NCBI RefSeq assembly: GCF_011090185.1
Contig: NZ_JAAFGS010000004.1
Span: 62,001-126,000 of the forward strand
DNA: 64,000 bases
Origin: Saccharibacillus alkalitolerans
GTDB lineage: Bacteria > Bacillota > Bacilli > Paenibacillales > Paenibacillaceae
Reading direction: 5' to 3'
A program made the translations under genes and the position numbers. This document shows, in pieces, positions 27,740 through 35,917 of this stretch (positions are counted from its first letter, which is position 1; each line of letters starts with the position of its first letter). The notes beneath the pieces are model-generated. The model saw nothing but the letters and a program-made list of their open reading frames with translations, made no database searches and had not been told where the DNA came from.

Positions 27740-30187
27740 TTAACGCTGGGCGCGGCGTTCCTTGCGGGAAGCCTTTTTCTCCGGCGTCGGGCTGTTGGTG
27801 CTGATCTTCTTCTCGTCGATGACCGCTTCGCGCTGCTGGTTCGATTCCACGCGGGCTTTCATGATGTAGGTCGCCACTTCTTCCTGGATGCTGGCGATCA
27901 TCTGATTGAACATCTCGTATCCTTCAAACTGGTACTCGCGCAGCGGATCCGTGCCGCCGTAAGCGCGAAGGTGGATACCTTGGCGGAGCTGATCCATGGC
28001 GTCGATGTGGTCCATCCATTTGCGGTCGACCGCGCGAAGCGCGATGACCTTCTCGAATTCGCGGACCATGGCTTCGCCGAGCGAGGCTTCGCGTTCGTCG
28101 TAACGCTGCTCCACCTTGCCGTACAGGTACTCGGTAATTTCCGAAGCTTCCTTGCCCCACAGCTCGTCCTTCGTGATCTCGCCCTCTTCGAGCAGCTTGG
28201 CGTTGACATAGTCGGCGATCTCTTCCAATTCCCAGTTTTCCGGGATGTCGTCGGCCGTATGCGCTTCGACGATCCGTTCGACGGTCGCTCTGATCATGTC
28301 GAGCACGATCTGCTTGACGTTCTCGGATTCCAGCAGCTCCATGCGCTGCTTGTAGATGACGCCGCGCTGCTGGTTCATGACGTCGTCGTACTGGAGAACG
28401 ATTTTACGCGTATCGAAGTTGTTGCCTTCGACGCGTTTCTGTGCCGATTCCACCGCGCGGGTGATCATGCGGCTCTCGATCGGCTGGTCTTCTTCGAAGC
28501 CCAGACGCTCCATCATGTTGAGCACGTTGTCCGCGCCGAACCGCTTCATCAGTTCGTCGCCGAGCGACAGATAGAACTGCGTCGAACCCGGGTCGCCCTG
28601 GCGTCCGGCGCGGCCGCGCAGCTGGTTGTCGATCCGGCGCGATTCGTGGCGTTCCGTACCGATGATATGCAGGCCGCCCACGTCGTGCACGCCTTCGCCC
28701 AGCATGATATCGGTACCGCGTCCGGCCATGTTGGTCGCGATCGTAACCGCGCCCGGCTGCCCGGCGTTCGAGATGATCTCGGCTTCCTCGGCATGATACT
28801 TCGCGTTCAGAACCTGGTGGCGGATGCCTTTTTTCTTCAGCATGTCCGACAGCACTTCGGAGTTCTCGATGGAGACCGTACCGACCAGAATCGGCTGATT
28901 CTTGGCATGGCGCTCTTCGATTTCCTTGACGACGGCTCTGAACTTGCTGGCCACGCTCTTATACACGACGTCCGGCGCGTCGATACGCTGGTTCGGCCGG
29001 TTGGTCGGCACCTGCAGCACTTCGAGGCCGTAAATTTTCTTGAATTCTTCTTCTTCCGTCTTGGCCGTGCCGGTCATCCCGGCCAGCTTGCGGTACATCC
29101 GGAAGTAGTTCTGGAAAGTGATCGTCGCCAGCGTCATGCTTTCGTTCTGGACGGTGATGCCTTCCTTCGCTTCGATCGCCTGGTGCAGACCGTCGCTGTA
29201 ACGGCGGCCCGCCATGAGACGGCCCGTAAATTCGTCGACGATCACGACTTCGTCTTCGACCACGACATAGTCGACGTCGCGGCGCATGATGACGTTCGCT
29301 TTGAGCGCCTGCACGACGTGGTGGTTGAGCATGACGTGCTTCTGATCGTACAAGTTGTCGATGCCGAAGTCGCGTTCCGCTTTCGCCGCGCCTTTGTCGG
29401 TCAGCGACACGGATTTGACCTTAATGTCGACGGTATAATCTTCTTCCGCCTGCAGACGCTTCACGAAACGGTCCGCCAGGAAGTACAGCTCGGTCGACTT
29501 CTGCGCCTGCCCCGAGATGATCAGCGGCGTACGCGCTTCGTCGACAAGAATGGAATCGACTTCGTCGATGATGCAGAAGTAGAGCGGACGCTGTACCATT
29601 TGTTCTTTATACAGCACCATGTTGTCGCGCAGATAGTCGAAGCCGAACTCGTTGTTCGTTCCGTACGTGATATCGCAGGCGTAAGCTTCCTGCTTCTGCG
29701 CGTGCTCCATGCCGCTCAGGTTAAGGCCCACGGTAAGACCGAGGAAGTTGTAGACCTGCGCCATTTCCTCGCTGTCGCGCTGTGCCAGATAATCGTTGAC
29801 CGTAACGACGTGCACGCCTTTGCCCAGGAGCGCATTCAAATAGACCGGAAGAGTGCCGACGAGCGTCTTGCCTTCCCCGGTTTTCATTTCCGCGATTCGG
29901 CCGTTATGCAGGGCGATGCCGCCGATCAGCTGCACATCGTAGTGGCGTTTGCCGAGCGTGCGCTTGGACGCTTCGCGCGTCGTGGCGAACGCTTCCGGCA
30001 GCAGGCTGTCAATCGATTCGCCCTTTTCCAGGCGCTCGCGGAATTCGACGGTTTTGTGCTTCAGCTGTTCGTCCGTGAGCTTTTCGAAGTCCGGTTCCAT
30101 TTTATTAATGATGTCCACGGTACGCATGAACTTCTTGACATCCCGTTCGTTCATATCCCCGAAGATTTTTTTGACAAGTCCTAACAT
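27740..30187 (-). CDS. Preprotein translocase ATPase SecA
   Basis: Motor of the general secretion pathway at SecYEG; 815 residues from ATG 30187 (AAAGGGG upstream). The DEAD-type motor is intact: Walker A MKTGEGKT near residue 100, [34 protein letters not shown] and the arginine-finger segment [14 protein letters not shown]. The C-terminus ends in a Lys/Arg-rich tail ([14 protein letters not shown]). The Cys-rich zinc motif (CPCGSGKKYKNC type) that closes most SecA proteins is absent, and no frameshifted copy is visible downstream. Confidence 0.96.
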   Translation of the reverse strand: MLGLVKKIFGDMNERDVKKFMRTVDIINKMEPDFEKLTDEQLKHKTVEFRERLEKGESIDSLLPEAFATTREASKRTLGKRHYDVQLIGGIALHNGRIAEMKTGEGKTLVGTLPVYLNALLGKGVHVVTVNDYLAQRDSEEMAQVYNFLGLTVGLNLSGMEHAQKQEAYACDITYGTNNEFGFDYLRDNMVLYKEQMVQRPLYFCIIDEVDSILVDEARTPLIISGQAQKSTELYFLADRFVKRLQAEEDYTVDIKVKSVSLTDKGAAKAERDFGIDNLYDQKHVMLNHHVVQALKANVIMRRDVDYVVVEDEVVIVDEFTGRLMAGRRYSDGLHQAIEAKEGITVQNESMTLATITFQNYFRMYRKLAGMTGTAKTEEEEFKKIYGLEVLQVPTNRPNQRIDAPDVVYKSVASKFRAVVKEIEERHAKNQPILVGTVSIENSEVLSDMLKKKGIRHQVLNAKYHAEEAEIISNAGQPGAVTIATNMAGRGTDIMLGEGVHDVGGLHIIGTERHESRRIDNQLRGRAGRQGDPGSTQFYLSLGDELMKRFGADNVLNMMERLGFEEDQPIESRMITRAVESAQKRVEGNNFDTRKIVLQYDDVMNQQRGVIYKQRMELLESENVKQIVLDMIRATVERIVEAHTADDIPENWELEEIADYVNAKLLEEGEITKDELWGKEASEITEYLYGKVEQRYDEREASLGEAMVREFEKVIALRAVDRKWMDHIDAMDQLRQGIHLRAYGGTDPLREYQFEGYEMFNQMIASIQEEVATYIMKARVESNQQREAVIDEKKISTNSPTPEKKASRKERRAQR

Positions 30188-30225
30188 GTTGTGCCCCTTT
30201 CGTGCAAAACGGATGGTTTGCCTAA

Positions 30226-30254
30226 ATTGTACCAGCTTGAGCGGACACGGGCAA
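30226..30254 (-). promoter_or_regulatory. Putative sigma-A promoter of secA
   Basis: On the minus strand, TTGCCC (30249-30254), 17 nt, TACAAT (30226-30231), about 38 nt before the secA ATG. Confidence 0.55.
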
Positions 30255-30310
30255 CCGCGCAAAGCGTCGTCCGGCCGGTATCCGTAAATTCCCTAACATA
30301 TTATATACGC

Positions 30311-30342
30311 ACAAAGAGCCTTATCCGGTGCGGACAAGGCTC
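30311..30342 (-). terminator. Terminator between hpf and secA
   Basis: Minus-strand hairpin GAGCCTTGTCCG / CGGATAAGGCTC (one G-U pair) followed by TTTGTGCG. The short T-run suggests partial read-through into secA is possible. Confidence 0.7.
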
Positions 30343-30383
30343 ATTTTCTTCAAAATTCGTGATGGTTTTGTGAAAGTGAGTCG

Positions 30384-30950
30384 TTATTCCTGTTCGATCA
30401 GCCCGTATTTGCCGTCGTTGCGGCGGTAAACCACGTTAACCGCTTCGGACTCGATGTTCGAAAAGACGAAGAAGTTGTGGCCGATCATATTCATCTGCAG
30501 AATCGCTTCCTCCACGTCCATCGGTTTGAGCAGGAAACGCTTGTTGCGCACTACTTGGAGTTCTTCCTCTGCCTCCTCCTCGTCCGTAGACGGAGAAACG
30601 GAAGCGTTGGTACCCTCGTCGACGAACAATCCCTTAAGACTTTCGTCCTGACGGAATCTGCGGTTCATCTTGGTTTTGTGTTTGCGAATCTGGCGCTCCA
30701 GTTTCGACAGCACCGAGTCGATCGACGTATACATATCGTCGCTCCGGTCTTCCGCGCGAAGGAAGATACCGCCTGGAAGAGGAATCGTCACCTCCACTTT
30801 ATGAATGCCTCGCGTTACGCTGAGCGTAACCGTACCTTCAGTAGCAGGGGGAATATCGAAGTACTTGTCGAGTCGGCTGAGTCTCTTGTCGATATAATCT
30901 TTCAGAGCGTCAGTAACTTCAATGTGTTGTCCGCGAATCGCAAAATCCAT
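30384..30950 (-). CDS. Long-form ribosome hibernation promoting factor
   Basis: Binds 30S subunits and, through its C-terminal domain, dimerises ribosomes into inactive 100S particles in stationary phase. The protein has 188 residues: an N-terminal S30AE domain (MDFAIRGQHIEVTDALKDYIDKRL), an acidic Glu-rich linker (DEEEAEEELQVV), and the C-terminal dimerisation domain (KRFLLKPMDVEEAILQMNMIGHNFFVF...). It is the B. subtilis yvyD/hpf equivalent and keeps its usual place before secA. Confidence 0.96.
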   Translation of the reverse strand: MDFAIRGQHIEVTDALKDYIDKRLSRLDKYFDIPPATEGTVTLSVTRGIHKVEVTIPLPGGIFLRAEDRSDDMYTSIDSVLSKLERQIRKHKTKMNRRFRQDESLKGLFVDEGTNASVSPSTDEEEAEEELQVVRNKRFLLKPMDVEEAILQMNMIGHNFFVFSNIESEAVNVVYRRNDGKYGLIEQE

Positions 30951-30973
30951 AGGGCACTCCTCCTTATGTCACC

Positions 30974-31016
30974 ATTATAACACAGCGTTAACGCCGAGTA
31001 AAAAGAGTGTTAACGC
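30974..31016 (-). promoter_or_regulatory. hpf promoter with GCGTTAAC direct repeats
   Basis: On the minus strand, TTTACT (30997-31002), 17 nt, TATAAT (30974-30979). Two identical GCGTTAAC octamers (plus-strand positions 30987-30994 and 31009-31016) lie 22 nt apart, about two helical turns, flanking the -35. One lies between -35 and -10 and one lies upstream. This suggests a regulator binding site; no known factor is assigned. No sigma-B or sigma-H consensus was recognised. Confidence 0.5.
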
Positions 31017-31153
31017 TTTTACGGCAAATTGCTTCGCGTCCCCCGCAGGGTTCGGCAAAGCGCCGTTATTTCTTTATTTTAACCCAAAAACGGGTCGGGC
31101 AAACGAAAACGGCAAGCCCGGACAGGCGGCGCATCCCGTTTCGCAAAGAACGC

Positions 31154-31196
31154 AAAAAGCCTCTTCGGATACCCGTTCGGGCATTCGAAGAGGCTT
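31154..31196 (-). terminator. Terminator of the LPQTG surface protein gene
   Basis: Minus-strand hairpin AAGCCTCTTCGAA / TCCGAAGAGGCTT, with loop and one mismatch, followed by TTTTT. It lies 57 nt past the stop. The remaining 31017-31252 sequence shows no gene. Confidence 0.85.
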
Positions 31197-31252
31197 GATC
31201 TGCGAAAAAAATGTTCATTCCTTCGCGCTTCGCCGCAGATTCGCCGCGTCGG

Positions 31253-34200
31253 TTACTTCGCCGGACGGCCCATCCGTTTCAGCAAAAGTCCGAGAAGGAT
31301 CAGGCCGGCTCCCGATAAAACGAACGGAAGCTTGCTTTCCTCGCCGGTTTGCGGCAGGGTTTGCTCGTTCGGCACCACCGTTCCGGGAACGACAGGCGTG
31401 CCTTGCGGCACGGTGTCGGCCGGGATCGGAAGAACCGGAGTTCCCTGAGGAATGCCTTCGTCCGGGATCGGAAGGACAGGCACGTCTTGCGGAATGCCTT
31501 CGTCCGGGATCGGAATGACAGGCGTTCCGTTATCCGTCGGAGGAACGGGCACTTCCGGCGTTCCCTGCGGAACTCCGTCATCCGGAATCGGAATGATCGG
31601 CGTCGTGTTATCCGGCGTAACCGGAATGATGAACGGAGGCCCTTGCGGCACCGGTTCGCTCGGAATTGTCGTCGGCGGAGCCGGGTTGGTCGGCGGTGTC
31701 GTTGGCGTCGTCGGCGTTCCCGGCGTCGGCGGCGTTGTCGGCGTTCCCGGGTCCGTCGGGTTCGTCGGCGTTGTCGGCGTTCCCGGGTCTGTCGGGTTCG
31801 TCGGCGTTCCCGGATCCGTCGGCGTTCCGCCGCCCGTTGCCGTATTTTCGACCGTGAGGCGCAGCGTTCCGCCGGATTGAATCACGCTTCTGTCAATGAC
31901 GATCGTGCGGACCGCGCCTTCGTCGCCGATCCGGTATCCTTGCGGAGCGGCGGTCTCGGTCAGCGTGTAAGTACCGTACAGCAGACGATCGAACGTTACT
32001 TTGCCGCTGGCGTCCGTCGTCCGGGTCATGGCCGGTCTCGACTGACCCGCATCCTGCAGGGTAAACGTAGCGCCCGCCAGAAGCTTGGCGGCGTCGGCCG
32101 CGTCCACTTTGGTGACTTCCAGCGCTCCGCGCACGCCCGAACCGCTGCCGCTGCCCGTCGATGTACGCACGGTAATCGTGGTTTCGGTGTCGATCGTGCC
32201 CGTTTCCACACCGTCTCCGCTGAAGCTTACCCGATTGCCGACTTGTTCTTGATCTTCGGCATTGATGAACGAGGAATACTTCAACACGTAAGCGGATTCG
32301 ATCGGATCGTTGAATGCGAGCGTAAACGTTTCTTGACCGCTCGCGGAGTCGTTCGTGAAGGTCAAGCTGTAATCCGTTCCCGGCGTAAGCAGGTCGCCCT
32401 GGGTTACCGTGCCGTCTGCCGCTACGGACGTTTCATAGAGGCGGAACGAATTGCGGTCGAGAATCTGGTTCGGCGTCGGCGTGTCTACGATCTTGGCATT
32501 CGTCACATAAGACTGTCCGCTGTTGATCGCGACGCTCCAGTCGATCCATTCCCCGTTTTGCACGCCCGTCTTGGAGACGTACTCTCCGCCGTTCGGCACG
32601 CTGACGTCAGCGGTCCATGTGTTTTTAACGGCAGCTCCGTCCAGCAGGGACGCTTCGTTATGAACCGGAGAATCGATAACTTGTCCGGCCAGCGTCGTTT
32701 TGAACATAATCTCGTAAGCCGTGTTGATGGAATCGTTGAAGTCGATGCGCAGTTGATTGCCGTTGCTCTCGCCCGGCTGCGTTACCGTGTAAGCCGACGC
32801 ATCGACCAGCGCTCCGCGGGTCGGCGAGCCGTTCTGGCTTACCGCCGGGATGAGACGATACACTTCCAGCGAGCCGTCGACGATCCGCTGCCCGCTCGTA
32901 AGCGTGTCGACGATCGCCGCGTCGCTTAACGTATTTTGATTGTAGTTCGCCCGAACGTTCCAGGTGATCTCTTTGGACGAAGCGTCGTAGCTGCCTGTTT
33001 TCGCTCCGTTATTCAGTTGGAGATCGTTCGGATAGAAGCGAACTTGGGACGTGCTTGTCATCTCTTGTCCGCCGATGCTGCCTGTCAGCACGGATCGGTT
33101 GACGAACCCGTTATCGGCAACGAACAGCGTATTGGCGTCGTAGCTCGTCGTGTACGTGATGACGATCCGGTCGGTAATCGGATTTTTGAACGTTACCACA
33201 AACCCTTTTTCCTTGTCGTTCGGGAACGTCAACGTGTAGTCGTCCATCGGAAGCGGCGTGCCGTCATTCGTTTCGATAGACAGCGAGCCCGGAATGACCT
33301 GCAGGCCTCCGTTCGGGATCGTATCCGTCAGCACCGCGCCGTCGATCGTCAGTTCATCCGTATTGATGACGATCTGCCAAGCCGTTTGCTTCAGATTGTA
33401 GTCGGTCGACGTATTGAGCTTGTAGAAAATGTTGCTGCGTTCCAGCCTCTGCGACGCTTCCGCCGTCAGATCGCCCGCCGTTACCGTATTGGTTACGGTG
33501 ATTGTTTGATTCAGATAAGTCGTTCCGGCCGCCGTCGTCGTATACGTAATGACGATCGGCGAGGATACGTCTCTCAAGAACTGGAGATCGAATCCCGCTT
33601 TGCCGCCCGAAGGGCCGACAGCAGTCAATGTGTAATCGGTTCCTCTCGCAAGGACCGCACCCGTCGCTTCGTCGCGCACTTCAAAGGAATCTTCGACCAG
33701 CTTCTGCACATCGTCGAAACGGTCCGTCAGCAGGGCGTCCTGCTGGGCGATTTCCGCGCTTCCGATGTTATAACGAATCTGCCAATCGATCGATCGGGTC
33801 GATTTGTCGTAACCGGTCACTTCTTTGTCGAGCAGTCCGTTTCCGCGCTCGATCGTGACGGTCGCTTTGGCGCTGACGCTGTCTTTGCCGTCCGCTGCGA
33901 GCGTTGCCGTGTTGGTGAACGCAGTCAGGTCGCCGGGGCTAATGTCCGTCGTGTACACGACCCGGTAAGCCTGGGAAATACTGCCCAGGTTCAAATTCAA
34001 ATTGTTCGCGTCCGCAGTCAGCGTGTAATCTCCCGCCGCTACCGGAGTACCGTTCCCGGAACTTCCGTCCATTTTGTAGACGCGAACCGTATCCGGCTGC
34101 AGCGAAAGTCCTTCCGGAGTCGGGTCGGTAAGCACGACTCCGCCGAGGCGCTGCGGCGTCGTGTTAAGGTCCACCGTCCACTCGATGCCGCCCTCTCCGT

Positions 34201-35179
34201 TCGCTTCGCCGCTCTTGTCGACCGTCAGGGGAGCATTCGATTTCAAATAGAGCACGTAGGTCGCGCTGCCTCCCCCGACCGGGAAGACTACCGTTACTTC
34301 TTCGCTGCCGTTTACGACCGTCTTTTTCAATGTCGACGTGATCGTCAGCGTTCCGCGTACGTCCGAGTGGTCTTCGATGTAGTCGTCGAAAGTGATGGTC
34401 ACTTGTCCGTCCGTCGTCACGCTGAAGCTGCCCACCGTACCGTCGCCCTCGCTGTCTTCAAGAGGGACGTCGACGATCGGCGTGTAGATTTCGAACTCGT
34501 CCGGCAGGCTGAACGTGTAAGTGGAACCGCCTCCGTAACCGTCCGGCAGCGCCCAACCGTATTCGATGCTGATTCCTTTTTCAGGATCCAGTACCGTGCC
34601 CGGTTCGATCGCCGTCCCGTCTCCGCTGCGAAGCGCAACGCTCATAATGATGTCGTCTTCGATAACGGAAGCTTCGAGCGCTTCCGCATCTGCCGCGAAA
34701 GCTTCGACTTTTTCTTTTTCTTCAGCCGATTTTTCGGCATCCGGATCCTGCTCGTCCGCCGCAGGCTCTTCCGCTGCCGGTTCTTCGCTCGCCGGCTCTT
34801 CATCCGCGGGTTCAGCGGCAGGAGCTTCTTCGGCAGGCGTTTCTTCGACAGGCGCGGCTTCTTCCGGCGTTTCTTCGCCGACCGGGGCCGCCTCTGCCGT
34901 TCCGTCTTCTTCCTGCACCGCTGCATCTTCGCCGCTGACCGGAGCTTCTTCCGTCACTTCGGCATTTTGTCCAGCTGCGGGTTCCGATTGATCCGTACCT
35001 GTTGGTTCCGAAACGACAGGCTGCTCCGCAGCTTGGGCTTCCGGCTGAGATACCCCCTCTTCAACCGGCGTCACCGCTTCCTCCGCCTCGACTCTCCCTA
35101 TTCCAAACCCCAACGCAGTATGTAGTACCAACATAAGAATGAGGCAAATAGCCCAGACCTTCCGATTCCTTCCCTTCAC
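31253..35179 (-). CDS. LPXTG (LPQTG) cell-wall-anchored surface protein with Cna/SpaA-type domains
   Basis: Sortase-anchored adhesin-like protein of about 1308 residues. A signal peptide (KGRNRKVWAICLILMLVLHTALGFGIG...VEA) is followed by ~130 residues of Glu/Ala/Pro low-complexity sequence. After this come a collagen-binding/bacterial-Ig-like tandem (about residues 180-1020, repeated ITYTT and DTPTP...TLTF patterns) and one SpaA/CnaB module (GALEVTKVDAADAAKLLAGATFTLQD...YGTYTLTETAAPQGY). A Pro/Thr-rich stalk and PIPDEGIPQGTP repeats lead to LPQTGEE, a hydrophobic segment and the tail KRMGRPAK. Start choice: GTG at 35179 has AAGGAGG 10 nt upstream; TTG at 35185 is 4 nt from it. Isopeptide crosslinks in the SpaA module are plausible. 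No sortase gene is in the window. Confidence 0.9.
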   Translation of the reverse strand: MKGRNRKVWAICLILMLVLHTALGFGIGRVEAEEAVTPVEEGVSQPEAQAAEQPVVSEPTGTDQSEPAAGQNAEVTEEAPVSGEDAAVQEEDGTAEAAPVGEETPEEAAPVEETPAEEAPAAEPADEEPASEEPAAEEPAADEQDPDAEKSAEEKEKVEAFAADAEALEASVIEDDIIMSVALRSGDGTAIEPGTVLDPEKGISIEYGWALPDGYGGGSTYTFSLPDEFEIYTPIVDVPLEDSEGDGTVGSFSVTTDGQVTITFDDYIEDHSDVRGTLTITSTLKKTVVNGSEEVTVVFPVGGGSATYVLYLKSNAPLTVDKSGEANGEGGIEWTVDLNTTPQRLGGVVLTDPTPEGLSLQPDTVRVYKMDGSSGNGTPVAAGDYTLTADANNLNLNLGSISQAYRVVYTTDISPGDLTAFTNTATLAADGKDSVSAKATVTIERGNGLLDKEVTGYDKSTRSIDWQIRYNIGSAEIAQQDALLTDRFDDVQKLVEDSFEVRDEATGAVLARGTDYTLTAVGPSGGKAGFDLQFLRDVSSPIVITYTTTAAGTTYLNQTITVTNTVTAGDLTAEASQRLERSNIFYKLNTSTDYNLKQTAWQIVINTDELTIDGAVLTDTIPNGGLQVIPGSLSIETNDGTPLPMDDYTLTFPNDKEKGFVVTFKNPITDRIVITYTTSYDANTLFVADNGFVNRSVLTGSIGGQEMTSTSQVRFYPNDLQLNNGAKTGSYDASSKEITWNVRANYNQNTLSDAAIVDTLTSGQRIVDGSLEVYRLIPAVSQNGSPTRGALVDASAYTVTQPGESNGNQLRIDFNDSINTAYEIMFKTTLAGQVIDSPVHNEASLLDGAAVKNTWTADVSVPNGGEYVSKTGVQNGEWIDWSVAINSGQSYVTNAKIVDTPTPNQILDRNSFRLYETSVAADGTVTQGDLLTPGTDYSLTFTNDSASGQETFTLAFNDPIESAYVLKYSSFINAEDQEQVGNRVSFSGDGVETGTIDTETTITVRTSTGSGSGSGVRGALEVTKVDAADAAKLLAGATFTLQDAGQSRPAMTRTTDASGKVTFDRLLYGTYTLTETAAPQGYRIGDEGAVRTIVIDRSVIQSGGTLRLTVENTATGGGTPTDPGTPTNPTDPGTPTTPTNPTDPGTPTTPPTPGTPTTPTTPPTNPAPPTTIPSEPVPQGPPFIIPVTPDNTTPIIPIPDDGVPQGTPEVPVPPTDNGTPVIPIPDEGIPQDVPVLPIPDEGIPQGTPVLPIPADTVPQGTPVVPGTVVPNEQTLPQTGEESKLPFVLSGAGLILLGLLLKRMGRPAK

Positions 35180-35185
35180 GCGCAA

Positions 35186-35393
35186 AACCCCTCCTTAGAT
35201 GTTTTTGGGTAAGGCAGTCCGAGGGACAAACCAGGCAATTAGTCCCATCCCTCTGATGGTTGTTAAACGCAAAACGCCCCGGGTAAACGCTTATCATTTT
35301 AATTCCTGTACTTTTAATTAATTTTATTTCGGAAAGTGAGTTTATGGATTTTTTTGAGCAAAAAGACCTGTTAACCGATAATATTTTTCCGCA
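35186..35393 (-). other. Leader region of the LPQTG gene
   Basis: 208 nt with no gene. On the transcribed strand it can form alternative stems using the same bases: GAGGGA/TCCCTC (plus positions 35248-35253 and 35221-35226) or GGGAC/GTCCC (35242-35246 and 35223-35227). This hints at a structured 5' leader. A clear promoter could not be assigned in the AT-rich 35300-35390 part. Confidence 0.35.
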
Positions 35394-35423
35394 CAAAAAA
35401 GACCCCACCTGAGGTGAGGTCTT
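35394..35423 (-). terminator. Terminator of the cold-shock gene
   Basis: Minus-strand hairpin AAGACCTCACC / GGTGGGGTCTT (one mismatch, loop TCA) followed by a run of T. Confidence 0.85.
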
Positions 35424-35508
35424 CCGGCTGAGCCATGTGTACTCTCTAACCAGCATAAATCATTAACGCTTAATCATCTATGTAGGTCAGGTATACGGCT
35501 GCGACGAC

Positions 35509-35706
35509 TTACAGAGGAGTGACGTTGGAAGCTTGCGGTCCGCGTGCGCCTTCAACGATGTCGAACTCAACGGATTGTCCTTCTTCCAGCGTTTTGAATC
35601 CTTCGATTTGAATCGCCGAGAAGTGAACGAAAACGTCGCCGCCTTCTTCCGTTTCGATGAAACCGTAACCTTTTTCTGCGTTAAACCATTTTACTTTACC
35701 TTGCAT
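35509..35706 (-). CDS. Cold-shock protein (CspB/CspD-type)
   Basis: 65-residue single-stranded nucleic-acid-binding protein: [18 protein letters not shown] with RNP1 (KGYGFIE) and RNP2 (VFVHFSAI), typical of Bacillus CspB/C/D. It acts as an RNA chaperone. It is monocistronic, with its own promoter and terminator, and sits between the LPQTG gene and the glycosylation operon. Confidence 0.96.
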   Translation of the reverse strand: MQGKVKWFNAEKGYGFIETEEGGDVFVHFSAIQIEGFKTLEEGQSVEFDIVEGARGPQASNVTPL

Positions 35707-35756
35707 GCACGAACATTCCCTTCGTTATCAAATAAATAGGTGTGATCCACTACTCG

Positions 35757-35823
35757 AATATACCACCGCGTCTTCTTCGCTGTCAATTGGAATATAAAAT
35801 GGTTTCATGCAATTATATTCCAA
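35757..35823 (-). promoter_or_regulatory. Cold-shock gene promoter with upstream perfect inverted repeat
   Basis: On the minus strand, TTGACA (35781-35786), 18 nt, TATATT (35757-35762), a strong sigma-A promoter giving a ~45-nt leader. Immediately upstream of the -35 lies a perfect 11-bp inverted repeat (TTGGAATATAA at 35787-35797 and TTATATTCCAA at 35813-35823, loop 15 nt). It could be an operator or a weak terminator of the preceding operon; it has no T-run. Confidence 0.65.
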
Positions 35824-35917
35824 CGAATTATGAACAGGATACCACGATGTATAAGTCGAAATAATAGGCTTGATCTTATATACCCGGCTTCCCATTCAGT
35901 GAATCACTGACATCTTT

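Noticed and set aside
27635..30184. 849-codon open frame on the plus strand opposite secA
   Set aside because: It is the antisense shadow of a complete, highly conserved secA; its translation is Arg/His/Asp/Val-rich with no recognisable domain. The same reasoning removes plus-strand frames opposite pilB (3101-4852), argH (15796-17046) and the LPQTG gene (32936-35125).
35221..35290. c-di-GMP-I riboswitch-like string (ACAAACCA ... ACGCAAAACGCCCCGGGTAAAC)
   Set aside because: It is on the plus strand with no plus-strand gene downstream, lacks the GNRA tetraloop and the GACGCAAAGC core, and the local genes are minus-strand.
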